Positions 24,285 through 37,499 of a DNA stretch of 64,000 nt are shown here, one piece after another (position 1 is the first letter of the stretch; each line of letters starts with the position of its first letter). Position numbers and translations under genes: made by a program. This DNA is from Pseudorasbora parva. Lineage: Eukaryota > Chordata > Actinopteri > Cypriniformes > Gobionidae. The stretch lies in contig NC_090186.1 in NCBI RefSeq assembly GCF_024679245.1, positions 39,626,106 to 39,690,105 on the forward strand, in the 5' to 3' direction. The notes under the pieces were generated by a model. It saw only the letters and a program-made list of their open reading frames with translations, made no database searches and was not told the DNA's origin.

Positions 24285-27261
24285 ATGCTGATCACTGCTA
24301 GTCTGGTGCTGTTACGATACTGCTTCACCAAGGTGAACAAACATCCACCTAATACAATGCAGTCGGAAGGCACCAAACAAGAACAAATGATCACGGAGGC
24401 AACGAAGAGACAACTGGAGTGGCATTTGACAAAACATCAAGGTAAGCACATTGTCATTGTACCGTATGTCCATCTGAACATGTATTCAATTAAATTCTTA
24501 TTTATGCAGTAAATTATCTCCATCAAATGTGCTTTGATGTTTGCACAATTTAAATGTTTTGTTGAATTTGCTGCTTTAGGCCTTGAAGCCATTCTTGATA
24601 AGGAGGAAGATGCTTTGTTCAGGGTGAGCCCAGCTTTGAAAGGTGATACACTTCATCAAAATCCTTTAACTTCTGGCTTATGATGTAATGATGAGGGTAG
24701 TCTTGACATTTAAAGATGGCTGAATTACTTTTTCCCAACAGTGCAATCAAACAAATATGAAAATATATAAATAACAGTAACCATTATACTAATCAAATGA
24801 AGTGCATTTATAAATATAATAGTTTTTGCTTTCTTCTTTTGCTATAGAATCTGAGACTCCCACTGACTTTCAGACTGACTCTGTCTCTGAAACCGCCAAA
24901 ACCTCTGAGGGTGACGCTGCCTCCGAGGGTGACGCTGCCTCCGAGGGTGACGCTGCCTCCGAGGGTGACGCTGCCTCAGAGGGTGACGCTGCCTCAGAGG
25001 GTGACGCTGCCTCTCTGGTTGAAGACGCTGCCTCTGAGGGTGACGCTGCCTCTGAGGGTGACGCTGCCTCTGAGGGTGACGCTGCCTCTGAGGGTGACGC
25101 TGCCTCCGAGGGTGACGCTGCCTCTCTGGTTGAAGACGCTGCCTCTGAGGGTGACGCTGCCTCTGAGGGTGACGCTGCCTCTGAGGGTGACGCTGCCTCC
25201 GAGGGTGACGCTGCCTCTGAGGGTGACGCTGCCTCTCTGGTTGAAGACGCTGCCTCTGAGGGTGACGCTGCCTCTCTGGTTGACGCTACCTCTGAGGGTG
25301 ACGCTGCCTCTCTGGTTGAAGACGCTGCCTCTGAGGGTGACGCTGCCACTGAGGGTGACGCTGCCACTGAGGGTGACGCTGCCACTGAGGGTGACGCTGC
25401 CTCTCTGGTTGACGCTACCTCTGAGGGTGACGCTGCCTCTGAGGGTGACGCTGCCTCTGAGGGTGACGCTGCCTCTCTGGTTGACGCTACCTCTGAGGGT
25501 GACGCTGCCTCTGAGGGTGACACTGCCTCTGAGGGTGACGCTGCCTCTGAGGGTGACGCTGCCTCTCTGGTTGACGCTACCTCTGAGGGTGACGCTGCCT
25601 CTGAGGGTGACGCTGCCTCTGAGGGTGACGCTGCCTCTGAGGGTGACGCTGCCTCTCTGGTTGACGCTACCTCTGAGGGTGACGCTGCCTCTGAGGGTGA
25701 CGCTGCCTCTGAGGGTGACGCTGCCTCCGAGGGTGACGCTGCCTCTGAGGGTGACGCTGCCTCCGAGGGTGACGCTGCCTCTGAGGGTGACGCTGCCTCC
25801 GAGGGTGACGCTGCCTCTCTGGTTGACGCTACCTCTGAGGGTGACGCTGCCTCTGAGGGTGACGCTGCCTCTGAGGGTGACGCTGCCTCTGAGGGTGACG
25901 CTGCCTCTCTGGTTGACGCTACCTCTGAGGGTGACGCTACCTCTGAGGGTGACGCTGCCTCTGAGGGTGACGCTGCCTCCGAGGGTGACGCTGCCTCTCT
26001 GGTTGAAGACGCTGCCTCTGAGGGTGACGCTGCCTCTGAGGGTGACGCTGCCTCCGAGGGTGACGCTGCCTCTGAGGGTGACGCTGCCTCTCTGGTTGAA
26101 GACGCTGCCTCTGAGGGTGACGCTGCCTCTCTGGTTGACGCTACCTCTGAGGGTGACGCTGCCTCCGAGGGTGACACTGCCTCTCTGGTTGAAGACGCTG
26201 CCTCTGAGGGTGACGCTGCCACTGAGGGTGACGCTGCCACTGAGGGTGACGCTGCCACTGAGGGTGACGCTGCCTCTCTGGTTGACGCTACCTCTGAGGG
26301 TGACGCTGCCTCTGAGGGTGACGCTGCCTCTGAGGGTGACGCTGCCTCTCTGGTTGACGCTACCTCTGAGGGTGACGCTGCCTCTGAGGGTGACACTGCC
26401 TCTGAGGGTGACGCTGCCTCTGAGGGTGACGCTGCCTCTCTGGTTGACGCTACCTCTGAGGGTGACGCTGCCTCTGAGGGTGACGCTGCCTCTGAGGGTG
26501 ACGCTGCCTCTGAGGGTGACGCTGCCTCTCTGGTTGACGCTACCTCTGAGGGTGACGCTGCCTCTCAGTTTGATACTGCCTCTCTGGTTGACGCTGCCTC
26601 TGAGGGTGACGCTGCCTCTCTGGTTGATGCTGCCTCTGAGGGTGACGCTGCCTCTCTGGTTGATGCTGCCTCTCTGGTTGACGCTGCCTCTGAGGGTGAC
26701 GCTGCCTCTCTTGTTGATGCTGCCTCTCTGGTTGGCGCTGCCTCTCTGGTTGACGCTGCCTCTCTGGTTGACGCTGCCTCTCTGGTTGACGCTGTCTTAG
26801 AAACGACACTGCCTCTGAAACTGTCACTGAGACTGACACTGCCTTTAAAATTGTCACTGAGACTGACACTGCCTCTCAGACTGACACTGCCTCTTAGACC
26901 GACGTTGCCTTTGAGATTGACAATGCCTCTGAGACTGACACTGCCTCTCAGACCGACATTGCCTCTGAGATTGACACTGACTGTGAGACTGTCAATGACT
27001 CTCAGATTGACGCTGCCTTGGAGACAACAGTGCCTCTCAACTTCTCAAACTGCCACTGCATCAGAGACTGCCATTGCCTCTCAGACTGTTACTACCTCTG
27101 AGACCACCCTTGAATATCCGACTGCCACTGCATTTGTGACTGTCAGCAAATTGGAGACCGTCACTGCATCTCAACTGCCACTGGATATGATACAGCTACA
27201 GCTTCTCAGACATCCACTGTCTCTGAGACTGTCACTCCCAGAAGACCTGAATCAATTTTAA
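24285..27261 (+). CDS. Three-exon gene for an acidic hexapeptide-repeat protein
   Basis: I do not recognise the family. Model: exon 1 24285-24441 (G at -3 of the ATG; donor GGTAAGC), exon 2 24580-24642 (acceptor GCTTTAG; donor AAAGGTGATA), exon 3 24848-27261 (acceptor after a pyrimidine tract and CTATAG; TACTAAT branch-point candidate at 24787). The phases join exactly and give about 877 residues. The N-terminus has a 14-residue hydrophobic start (MLITASLVLLRYCF), then a charged segment with Lys, Glu and Gln. From residue 74 the protein is almost all hexapeptides, SEGDAA with interspersed SLVDAT and SLVEDAA, strongly acidic and likely disordered. Introns are 138 and 205 bp. A second donor at 24623 would shift exon 3 into another open frame. 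The C-terminal 150 codons are frame-scrambled. Expression is untested, so it could be a decaying gene. Confidence 0.6.
24903..26800 (+). repeat. 18 bp coding minisatellite, about 100 units
   Basis: The consensus unit is GAGGGTGACGCTGCCTCT (Glu-Gly-Asp-Ala-Ala-Ser). Variants are CTGGTTGACGCTACCTCT (18 bp) and a 21 bp form with GTTGAAGAC. All length changes are multiples of three. The edges are older and more diverged: the start reads Ser-Glu-Thr-Pro-Thr-Asp and the tail Thr-Ala-Ser-Glu/Gln-Thr-Asp, same period. The commonest variant, TCT to TCC, is silent in the acidic frame and Leu to Pro in the alternative frame. Confidence 0.9.
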
Positions 27262-27315
27262 CTTCTACCATTTGTCTTACTTTTACATCTATGATGTAAC
27301 AAATGTACCTTTTTA

Positions 27316-27321
27316 ATTAAA
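27316..27321 (+). terminator. ATTAAA polyadenylation signal candidate
   Basis: ATTAAA, the commonest variant of AATAAA, lies 55 bases after the stop codon at 27259-27261 and is followed by T-rich sequence at 27374-27387. It fits the 3' end of the repeat gene. Confidence 0.4.
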
Positions 27322-27742
27322 TCATTCCACCGTGAAAAGCAATACTGTCTTATTTCACTTACACTGTACATTTGCTTTTTTTTTTTTATAATTTGCACCT
27401 AAATTAAATATAATCAGTTCAAATACATTGCATTGCATCTGTTTGATGGTCTACAGCTCGCAAGTTACACTAAAGAAAAAAATATAACACTTCAATCTGA
27501 ACAATTTGAGGTAATAATTCACACAAAGTATTTTTAACTTGAGTGACCATAAATCAGTAAATCTGGAAAAAAGTCTAATTTATTTTCCAATGAAAATCAT
27601 TTTTAAACAGTTTGAGCAATCGGGAATCCGGGGGTGGGGGGCACGTAAATGTAGGCTACCGAGCTCATATCAAACCCTGACCCCAAAACCAAGGTACTTG
27701 GTACGTGACTTTTGTGTACGGTTACACGCCTACTAATATAAT

Positions 27743-29132
27743 CAAATGTTTATTTCTTTTAATCTTGATGATTATAACTGAAAACTAAGGAAAATCCCAA
27801 ATTCAGTATCTCAGAAAATGAGAATATTGTGAAAAGGTTCAATATTGAAGACACCTGGTGACACATTTTAATCAGATAATTAACTAAAACACCTGCAAAT
27901 TCCTTTAAATTGTCTCTCATTCTAGTGCTGTAGGTTACACAATCATGGGGAAGACTGTTGACTTGACAGTTGTCCAAAAGACGACTATTGACACCTTACA
28001 CAAGGAGGGCAAGACAAAAGGTGATTGCCAAAGAGGTTGGCTGTTCACAGAGCTCTGTGTCCAAGAACAATAGAGAGGCAAAAGGAAGGATAATATGTGG
28101 TAGAACAAGGTGTACAAACAATAGGGATAACCCCACCCTGGAGAGGATTGTGAAACAAAACCCATTAAAAATGTGGGGGAGCTTCACAAAGAGTGGACTG
28201 CAGCTGGAGTCAATGCTTTAAGAACCACTACACACAGATGTATGCAAGACATAGGTTTCAGCTTTCGCACTCTTTGTGTCAAGCCACTCTTGAACAAAAG
28301 ACAGCGTCAGAACCGTCTCTCTGGGCTAAAGATAAAAAGGACTGGACTGAGTGGTCCAAAGTTATGTTCTCTGATGAAAGTAAATTTAGCATTTTCTTTG
28401 GAAATCAGGGTCCCAGAGTCTGGAGGAAGAGAGGAGAGGCACATAATTTGTGTGACCACGTTGCTTGAGGTCCAGTGTGAAGTTTCCACAGTCAGTGATG
28501 GTTTGGGGTGCCATGTCACCAGCTGGTGTTGGTGCACTGTGTTTTCTGAGGTCCACGATCAGTGCAGCCGTATACCAGGAAGTTTTAGAGCACTTCATGC
28601 TTCCTGCTGCTGACCAACTTTATGAAGAGGCACATTTCAATTTCCAAAAGGACTTGGCACCTGCGCACAGTGCCAAAGCAACCAGTACCTGGTTTAAGAT
28701 CCACGGTACCCCTGTTCTGAATTGGCCAGCAAACTCACCTGACCTTAACCCTATAGAAAATCTATGGGGTATTGTGAAGAGGAAGATGCAATATGCCAAA
28801 CCCAACAATGCAGGAGAGCTGAAGGCCCCTATCAGAGCAACCTGGGCTCTCATAACACCTGAGCAGTGCCACAGACTGATCGACTCCGTGCCACGCCGCA
28901 TTACTGCAGGTATTCATGCAAAAAGAGCCCCAACTAAGTATTGAGTGCTGTACATGCTCATACTTCTCATCCTCATACTTTTCATGTTCATACTTTTCAG
29001 TTGGCCAAGATGTCTACAAATTCTTTCTTTGTATTAGTCTTTAGTAATAATCTAATTTTCTGAGATATTGAATTTGGGATTTTCCTTAATTATCAGTTAT
29101 AATCATCAAAATTAAAAGAAATAAACATTTTG
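27743..29132 (+). mobile_element. Tc1-like transposon, copy D (near complete)
   Basis: Terminal inverted repeats of about 80 bp are visible: the left starts CAAATGTTTATTTCTTTTAA and the right ends with its near reverse complement at 29113-29132, followed by TA. The length of about 1.39 kb is typical for Tc1 elements. This is a third Tc1-like family in the window and the least damaged copy. Confidence 0.85.
27945..28944 (+). pseudogene. Tc1-like transposase pseudogene (copy D)
   Basis: Start ATG at 27945. The N-terminal helix-turn-helix part (context GCSQSSVSK) is in a different frame from the start because of a one-base loss near 28014. A further frame change near 28463 separates the first catalytic Asp codon (28373-28375, context FSDES) from the rest. 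The second Asp (28651-28653) and the Glu (28756-28758, context PIENLW) share one frame with 34 residues between them, the DD34E signature. The last 159 codons are intact to the stop after 28941. Inactive as it stands. Confidence 0.85.
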
Positions 29133-30820
<1,688 letters not shown>

Positions 30821-30824
<4 letters not shown>

Positions 30825-33403
30825 CTTATATTGTGATGAGATTTGTCATATGACCCACCCCTAAATGTAAATATTGTGTGCATCAGTGTTATGTTTATAT
30901 TTGTAAAATAAAAGCATTTTATTTCACTTCATAAATGAATTGAACAGCTACCAGAGACACTGTCTAGGACGCTTGATACATTTGCTTTGGTGTGAATCAC
31001 TGCAGACGGCATGAGCATGCCAGACACTGACAGGCGTTTATTCTCTCAGCACAATGTATCTAAATTACAGATATTGAAATCAAAGAAAATACTGGCTGGA
31101 TGGACCAACCAATCATGTTTTCTACAGTTTATATTTTAGAGCCTCAAGATGATTTTTAATTCAAATTGCATTTAAATACAAAAAGTATTTTAACACTACA
31201 TAGAATAAATAAGAGATGTGCAAGAACCTTGAATTAACTTTGATTAGTAGATCAAATAAGCAAATTCCAGTGAAGAATTGTAATTCAATGTACTGGACAA
31301 ATACGTACAGTAATTAGTTACTGTAAATAAATATTCCAAACAAGAACAACTGATGAGATGTGTAGGCGAACACATTCTTACATTCATGTAGTTTAATTGA
31401 TTTAATCAAAGTCAAACCCAAACCTACGCCAGTGACATTCATTTAACAGATGCCAGAGCTCATTTATGAGCATTTAAGTATACATTTATCAATTATGTGT
31501 GTTCCCTTAGAAACAAAATGGTTTATGACTAGAACTATGCTTTTATAACTAAACTAAAGTAAAAAATAAAAAATAATCAAATAATTCTTCAGTTTTTATA
31601 TAGTTGTGTATAGTTGATATAGATAATATTTTTGTATTTGTTCAATATTTGATCCGCTCCTGTCTATTGTTGTTGAACTTGACGATTAAAGATTAGAAAA
31701 AAATGTTGTCAATACGGTCTGTGTGAACGTACACTCTTAGGGAAAAAGGTTTCAATTGGGGTTCTATTTAGAACCCTAGGGTGCTGGATTCAATTTTAAA
31801 GAACGCTTTATGACAACAACTAAACAAATCTATATTAGAAGAAATGTCTTGAATGATTGTATTACACATTCATGTTTAATGAATTATTTAAATGTTTAAG
31901 GTGATAAAGTATATTTATGAGCTGTTTAATTCATACAGTTCCATCCCATGATGGGAACCCTTTAAGGTTCTATATAATTCTTTTCTCCTAAACCAACTAG
32001 ACTATATATTTAAAAAAATATTGACTGAAAAAAAAAAAAAAAAAACACTGAAATATAGAACTTGTGAACTGCCATCAGTCTCTTGTTATTTTGGAAAATA
32101 CATTCCACTTAGAGCCAAATAAATCCACAACATCTCCAAATGTTAAAGTCAAGGACAATATTGATTCAAAAAATACTAATCTCCACTTGACTTCTCTGGA
32201 AAGTAAAGCAAGGCGCAGTAAAAGAAATCAGCCCTTGTTTTCCTCTCCACCTCGGCTCATACAAATGAAATCGGAAGTCAGAGTGCCTTTGTGTCTGTCC
32301 TGAAAATGAGACAAGTAAATGTTGCGAGTAAATGTTTTGAGCTGTCGGCATTTCTTTATCAGACCAAAACATCAAATTAAGCGAAGAGCGGGATGAGAGA
32401 TAAAGCAAGCGCTAGAAATAACGGCAGCACTGAAAGGACTGATTGAAAATGGAAATATGAGGATGTGAGGTATGGGCGGCAGTGTTTCAAGCACATTTTC
32501 ATAATTGATCGGGCATGAAGTGCGCTGCTGAACCAGAAATCAGAGGTCATTAGTCAAGGCTTTGGGAAAGGCCAAGGCTTTCAAAAAGGCTGAAAAGGCA
32601 TTGGGAATTTATTATGTGATTTTTTTATTATTCTTCTTCTTTGCCAACATCATTTTGCCTCATGTACACATGTACAAATCACTAACACGACACAAACTAA
32701 TCTACCAATGAGTATAAAGGGCCGTGCAACCTTTCTACACCAGCGATAAATCACAACAGCCATATTCATACATAAATTATGAAGTCCACCTTCATACCAT
32801 ATTAAAAAGGCCACATGGAGACAGACTTTCTGGACAAAGGATAAACAAATGCAACAGCAGCCACTCGACGTTACGCATCCGAGAAGCTAAAACCATCAAA
32901 TCAATTCATTTTATTTTACGAGGCGCCAAGAAGTATGCTAAAAGCACTTGTGGCAGACATTCAGTCTCACTTCAGCATCCACACTCTCTCTCCGTCTCAC
33001 GCTGTCTGTCTGTCGTTCACTCACTCGCTTTCTTTCCTGCAGAGCCACACCCATTTCCTCACGCCGGCATTGTGGGTAAGGCTGGAGGGTACTGCTAAAA
33101 ATGACTATTTGTGAACCAGGACCACAAAACCACACGGGTTTCTAACCGCACATAAGTCACACGGGTATATTTATGGCAGTAGCCAACATCACACTTTATG
33201 GGTCAAAATTATAGATTTTTCTTTTATGCTAAAAAATCATTAGGATATTAGGTAAAGATCATGTTCCATGAAGATATTTTGTAAATTTCCAACTGTAAAT
33301 ATATAACAAATGTATTAATATTATTAGTAACATGCATTAAGAACTTCACTTGGACATTTTTATTCAGCTTTCAGATAATGTATAAATCTCAATTAAAAAT
33401 TTT

Positions 33404-33409
<6 letters not shown>
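30821..33409. other. Gene-free interval
   Basis: No exon recognised. The 32400-33110 part is less AT-rich and contains short opposing open frames of uncertain meaning. A CTGTCTGTCTGTCG tract lies near 33003-33016. Confidence 0.4.

Positions 33410-33479
<70 letters not shown>
33410..33479. repeat. (AT)n microsatellite
   Basis: About 34 AT/TA units. Confidence 0.95.
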
Positions 33480-33481
<2 letters not shown>

Positions 33482-33639
33482 TAAGTACTAAAAAGGAGAT
33501 GGTGTACTCCAGTCGATTCAAATGATTGTTACTTTTTACTTTAGTACTGATGTGAGGAAGTATCCATATGTTATTCTCTCTAGGTTGACATTAACAATAT
33601 TTGCAGCCTGTCAGGTATGTGGCCTAAAACCTTGATTCT

Positions 33640-34150
33640 GAAAATTCAGCTGAGGGTAGTGATCTTTTTATAACATGCCAAAACACACCGTCTACCACAA
33701 TGCCAGAATTCCCTCGCATCACGCCGCACAACAACAGAATTTCTTTGCGATGTATGCTCACAAAAACACAAGGGCAACCAGAGCACAACAGCATGCACGA
33801 TCATGACATCACAAAGCCGTCCTTGACAACAGAACAGAAGCGGGCTCACGAGGGACCCATGGAGAACGGGTTCACCACGTAAGATGGTGGAGTACACGAG
33901 GAGAGGCCCTGCAGCGTCCCACAAGACAAAGTGTTCCTCCTGAACTCTCCATAACCTCGCGCTCCCCTGCCTCTTGGCGGCCCCACTGGACACCAGCTCC
34001 CAGGCACGGCATGCTTCACCAAATTAATTCCTCTGGTACTACATCAGCGGTGGAGGGAAAATAACATAATCATCCACCCGCCCCATATCCAGGCAACCAG
34101 AACACGAAAGTGTGCCAAGACAGATTGCATGTTACAATACAGTGTTCATG
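33640..34150. other. GC-richer block without supported gene
   Basis: A minus-strand open frame of 115 codons (33646-33993) and shorter plus-strand frames overlap here. None shows a domain, signal peptide or splice context that I recognise. The composition differs from the AT-rich flanks. Confidence 0.3.
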
Positions 34151-34380
34151 GCTAATCACCTAGACGGCTGATACATGCATAACTAGTCTCCAGAACAATC
34201 TGAATCATACTCTCACTTCATTACAGTCCTCAGAATAGAAGAGATCAGTTAGAAGAACAGTGACAGGGAAGATCTCTTTCTCTCTCTCTACTAGCTATAG
34301 ACAGATACATCAGCTGACATGTGGTCATTTAGAGATAATGGTGACATTTGACAAATTAACATATATACATATATATTTAT

Positions 34381-34610
34381 TAGGGATGCAACAATATAGT
34401 TAGTCGACGGTTCAATGCATACCTCGGTTTTTAACCACGGTTTTCGGTTTGGTTCTGTTTTTTTCTATTCTATTCTTAGGCGACAGGAACAGAAAGAGGT
34501 TAAGGAGAAAGTGTTTTTATTGCAATACTTCTTCTTTATTTTACTTATAAGACTTGACAAACCTTACATAAACTTAAAACTTCACTTTGTACCTTGTACA
34601 CATTCCTAGT
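34381..34610 (+). mobile_element. hAT-like element fragment
   Basis: Begins TAGGGATGCAACAATATAGT, related in design to the ends at 16481 and 30173, and continues with CGGTTTTTAACCACGG-type subterminal repeats. No matching right end was found nearby, so it is truncated. Confidence 0.5.
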
Positions 34611-34639
34611 GTATTGTATAATGTAAAATAAATATATAT

Positions 34640-36270
34640 ATATATAAAGATTTACAGTGACAGCTCAGAGGTGTACAGTAGCATAAACTATGAAATTGAA
34701 TGAATAAATGTTTTCTAAAATTAAAACTACGTAGTTTTCAATATACAATGATTCAATATTTAATTGAAATATTTGCACATTTTTGTGCACTTCCAATACA
34801 TTTTGTTAAACAAAATGACAATATTTATACCTTAATTTTATATTATATAATTAATATTTTATATTAACATTTTTATAGTTTAAGTATTTTTTTATGCCTA
34901 TATAAAGCACCCAAAGAGTGTTTTGCAGTATACAACAAAACAGTGTGTACTGTGTATAATACAGTGTCGTGTCGACAATGCACTTGGCTTGACCTTCCAT
35001 ATCCAATCAGAAGTGATGTTTGTTGGATTGTATATAAAATTAGTATTGTCTGTTGAGCACTTCATTTCTTTGACTGTCGGATGCATTCATCCTTTTAAAT
35101 AGAGTCATGGCAGAACACTAAAGCCTAACACTATGAATGTGCCAGGAATCTGAGCCTTTCTCCTCCATCACTCATGGGTTTGACTTCCAGGAATACTGCT
35201 AGCGTGCTACTGACATAATTCTACTCATGCTCCTGCAATTCAACATGAAAAATACAAACTTTAAGCAGTTTAAGAGAGAAAGGTGTTTTCCCATAAACCA
35301 GCCTTGTAAGTCATTTTACTCTAAGCCTCTTTAGAAAAAGCATTTGATGCTGAGGGGAGAACATGTTGGTGGATATTAGGAGAGAAATTCTCCTGCGGAA
35401 GCTGGGAAGTGCTCTTTGTGCCATATGAGGATACCAGGACAGCCTTTTGTCAATGTCGCTACATTAAAATTTATTTTACATCTTAAATGTTAAGTTTGAT
35501 CACTCAGGTACACAAAAGGACAATATGTAGAGATTGTATTTGAATCCCGCAGAGTCCCATTTTCATTAGCATCCAATTAAATAAGCAGCTAAAGTCAATA
35601 CAAGTTTCATTAGAGTTACTGGTGCTCATGGGGAAAAGAAACAAACAAAAATATGTTCATCACAGCAGATTCTGCAAAGGTTGGCTGCATCATCCAACAG
35701 AACAGATCAAAAGCCCAACCAATGGTGTGAGACTGGGGCAGGCTATCAGTTAGTCTGACCAATGGCATGAGAGTATTCTATGGGAAGTCATTATTTATAT
35801 TCCATAGGTGACACTAGACAAGCAGCAATAACACTTTTTCTAATTTTAGCTTAAAAGGTGTTGCAGCAGATCTTACGCTGATCACAGCTGTACTACAATA
35901 TCTTTCCAACATCCAACTATACCAAAGAGCAGTGGTGTTCACTGTTCAACTGTTTTTTTTCCTCATAATCAAGACACTGTTTTACCATACAAATGTTAAC
36001 AAAAATGTCCTTCTAATTAAAATTGAATCACCATAAACTGCATAGAAGTATTGTGTAAAAATATAGGAAAGTTTAACTGAAGGAAAGGTATTTTGTATTA
36101 GTGTCACATTATTGTACTAACCTTAATAAGCAAAATTTTGCATTTGGATGAATCTGCATTTAGCATTATATTTTCTTCTGCTGTCTGGATTGCGTCATAA
36201 AATACATTTGGCCTATATTTTGTTTGAGATCCAGCAAAAACCAGCTGATATATCTCAACATACACAATAC
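34640..36270. other. Gene-free interval
   Basis: No gene or clear repeat family is visible. Confidence 0.4.
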
Positions 36271-36634
36271 TACACTGTTCAAAAGTTAGGGCTCTGTGAG
36301 ATTTTATGAAAGAAGTCTATTAATCTCACCAAGGCTGCATTTATTTGATCAAAATAAACAGTAATACATTTTGAAATATTATTACAATTTAACAATAACT
36401 ATTTTCTTTTTTAGTATATTTTAAAATGTTATTCATGTGATCAAAGCTGAATGTTCAGCATCATCACTCTCTTCTCCAGTGTCACATGATCCTTCACAAA
36501 TCATTCTAATATGATGATTTGATGCACAAGGAATATCTTAGTTGTATCAATGTTGAAAAGTTGTGCTGCTTCATATTTTTGTGAATACAGTGATACATTA
36601 TTTTAAGGATTCTTTGATGAATAAAGAGTTAAAG
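36271..36634. mobile_element. Common cyprinid interspersed repeat
   Basis: Starts TTCAAAAGTTAGGGCTCTGT and continues through CCAAGGCTGCATTTATTTGA, GTGTCACATGATCCTTCA and GATTCTTTGATGAATAAAGA. Same family as 11885, 39505, 42640 and 45117, opposite orientation to the last three. Confidence 0.7.
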
Positions 36635-36668
36635 GTGTCATGCACGATCGTTCGTTATAAGTATAAAC

Positions 36669-36712
36669 CACGCACACACACACACACGCACGCACGCACG
36701 CACGCACACACA
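36669..36712. repeat. (CA)n / (GCAC)n microsatellite
   Basis: CA run with a central block of GCAC tetranucleotides. Confidence 0.9.
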
Positions 36713-36990
36713 CAGTGTTTCCATGTTTTATGGGGACATACCATAGGTGTAATGGTTTTTATACTGCACAAACCGTATTTTCTATCCCCCTACACTGCCC
36801 CTGGCCCTAAACCTACCCATCACAGGAAACATTCTGCATTTTTACTTTTTCAAAAAAACTTGTGATTTATAAGATGTTTTCCTCATGGGGACCTAAAAAT
36901 GTCCCCACAATGAGAACGATTTCGGATATTCCCATCTTGCCATCGGATATTGCTGACATTTTGTCCCCATAACGTGGTGATTACCAGCCC
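36713..36990. mobile_element. Interspersed repeat flanked by CA tracts
   Basis: Contains CATAGGTGTAATGGTTTTTA, ACTGCCCCTGGCCCTAAACC and CATCACAGGAAACATTCTGC. The reverse complement of the same repeat is found at 60556-60844, also between CA/GT tracts. This is a widespread teleost repeat by recognition. Confidence 0.65.
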
Positions 36991-37035
36991 ACACACACAT
37001 ACACACACAGCAATGCAGTGCGCCCATCAAATGTC

Positions 37036-37039
37036 AAGT

Positions 37040-37127
<88 letters not shown>
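37036..37127. repeat. (GA)n microsatellite
   Basis: Uninterrupted GA run of about 46 units. Confidence 0.96.
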
Positions 37128-37128
<1 letters not shown>

Positions 37129-37499
37129 AGAACACAGCAGAACAAGAAAGGAATATTATGAGATTCATTATCCTGCCGACGGGCTTACGTTTTGGTTTGG
37201 AACGTTTCGTCTGGAAACACACAGCCCCGGGACCTTGGGCTTTGCGAGCCCTGGCCCATACGTGTGTGAGTCCAGCGTGCTAAAGGTATGCTCTGTTAGA
37301 CAAGTTTAACAACCTATAACAATGCAATACTATCACATATAAAAACACGTTTTACTCACATAAGTGTGTTGCACCATTCCTCCTGTCGAATCCAATACAG
37401 AAGAATAGCATTGTGTTTTAATATCAAATGTCTGCAAATCCAGTATCGACCTGGAAACAATGTTCTTCCACAACCAGGAATAGCGCAATATCTTGCTAT

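Noticed and set aside
24870..26396. 508-codon minus-strand open frame of Ala-Ser-Pro-Ser-Glu repeats
   Set aside because: It is the antisense reading of the 18 bp coding repeat, has no splice context, and exists only because the unit length is a multiple of three.
33646..33993. 115-codon minus-strand open frame
   Set aside because: No recognised domain, start context or splice signals. Overlapping frames on the other strand are equally open.
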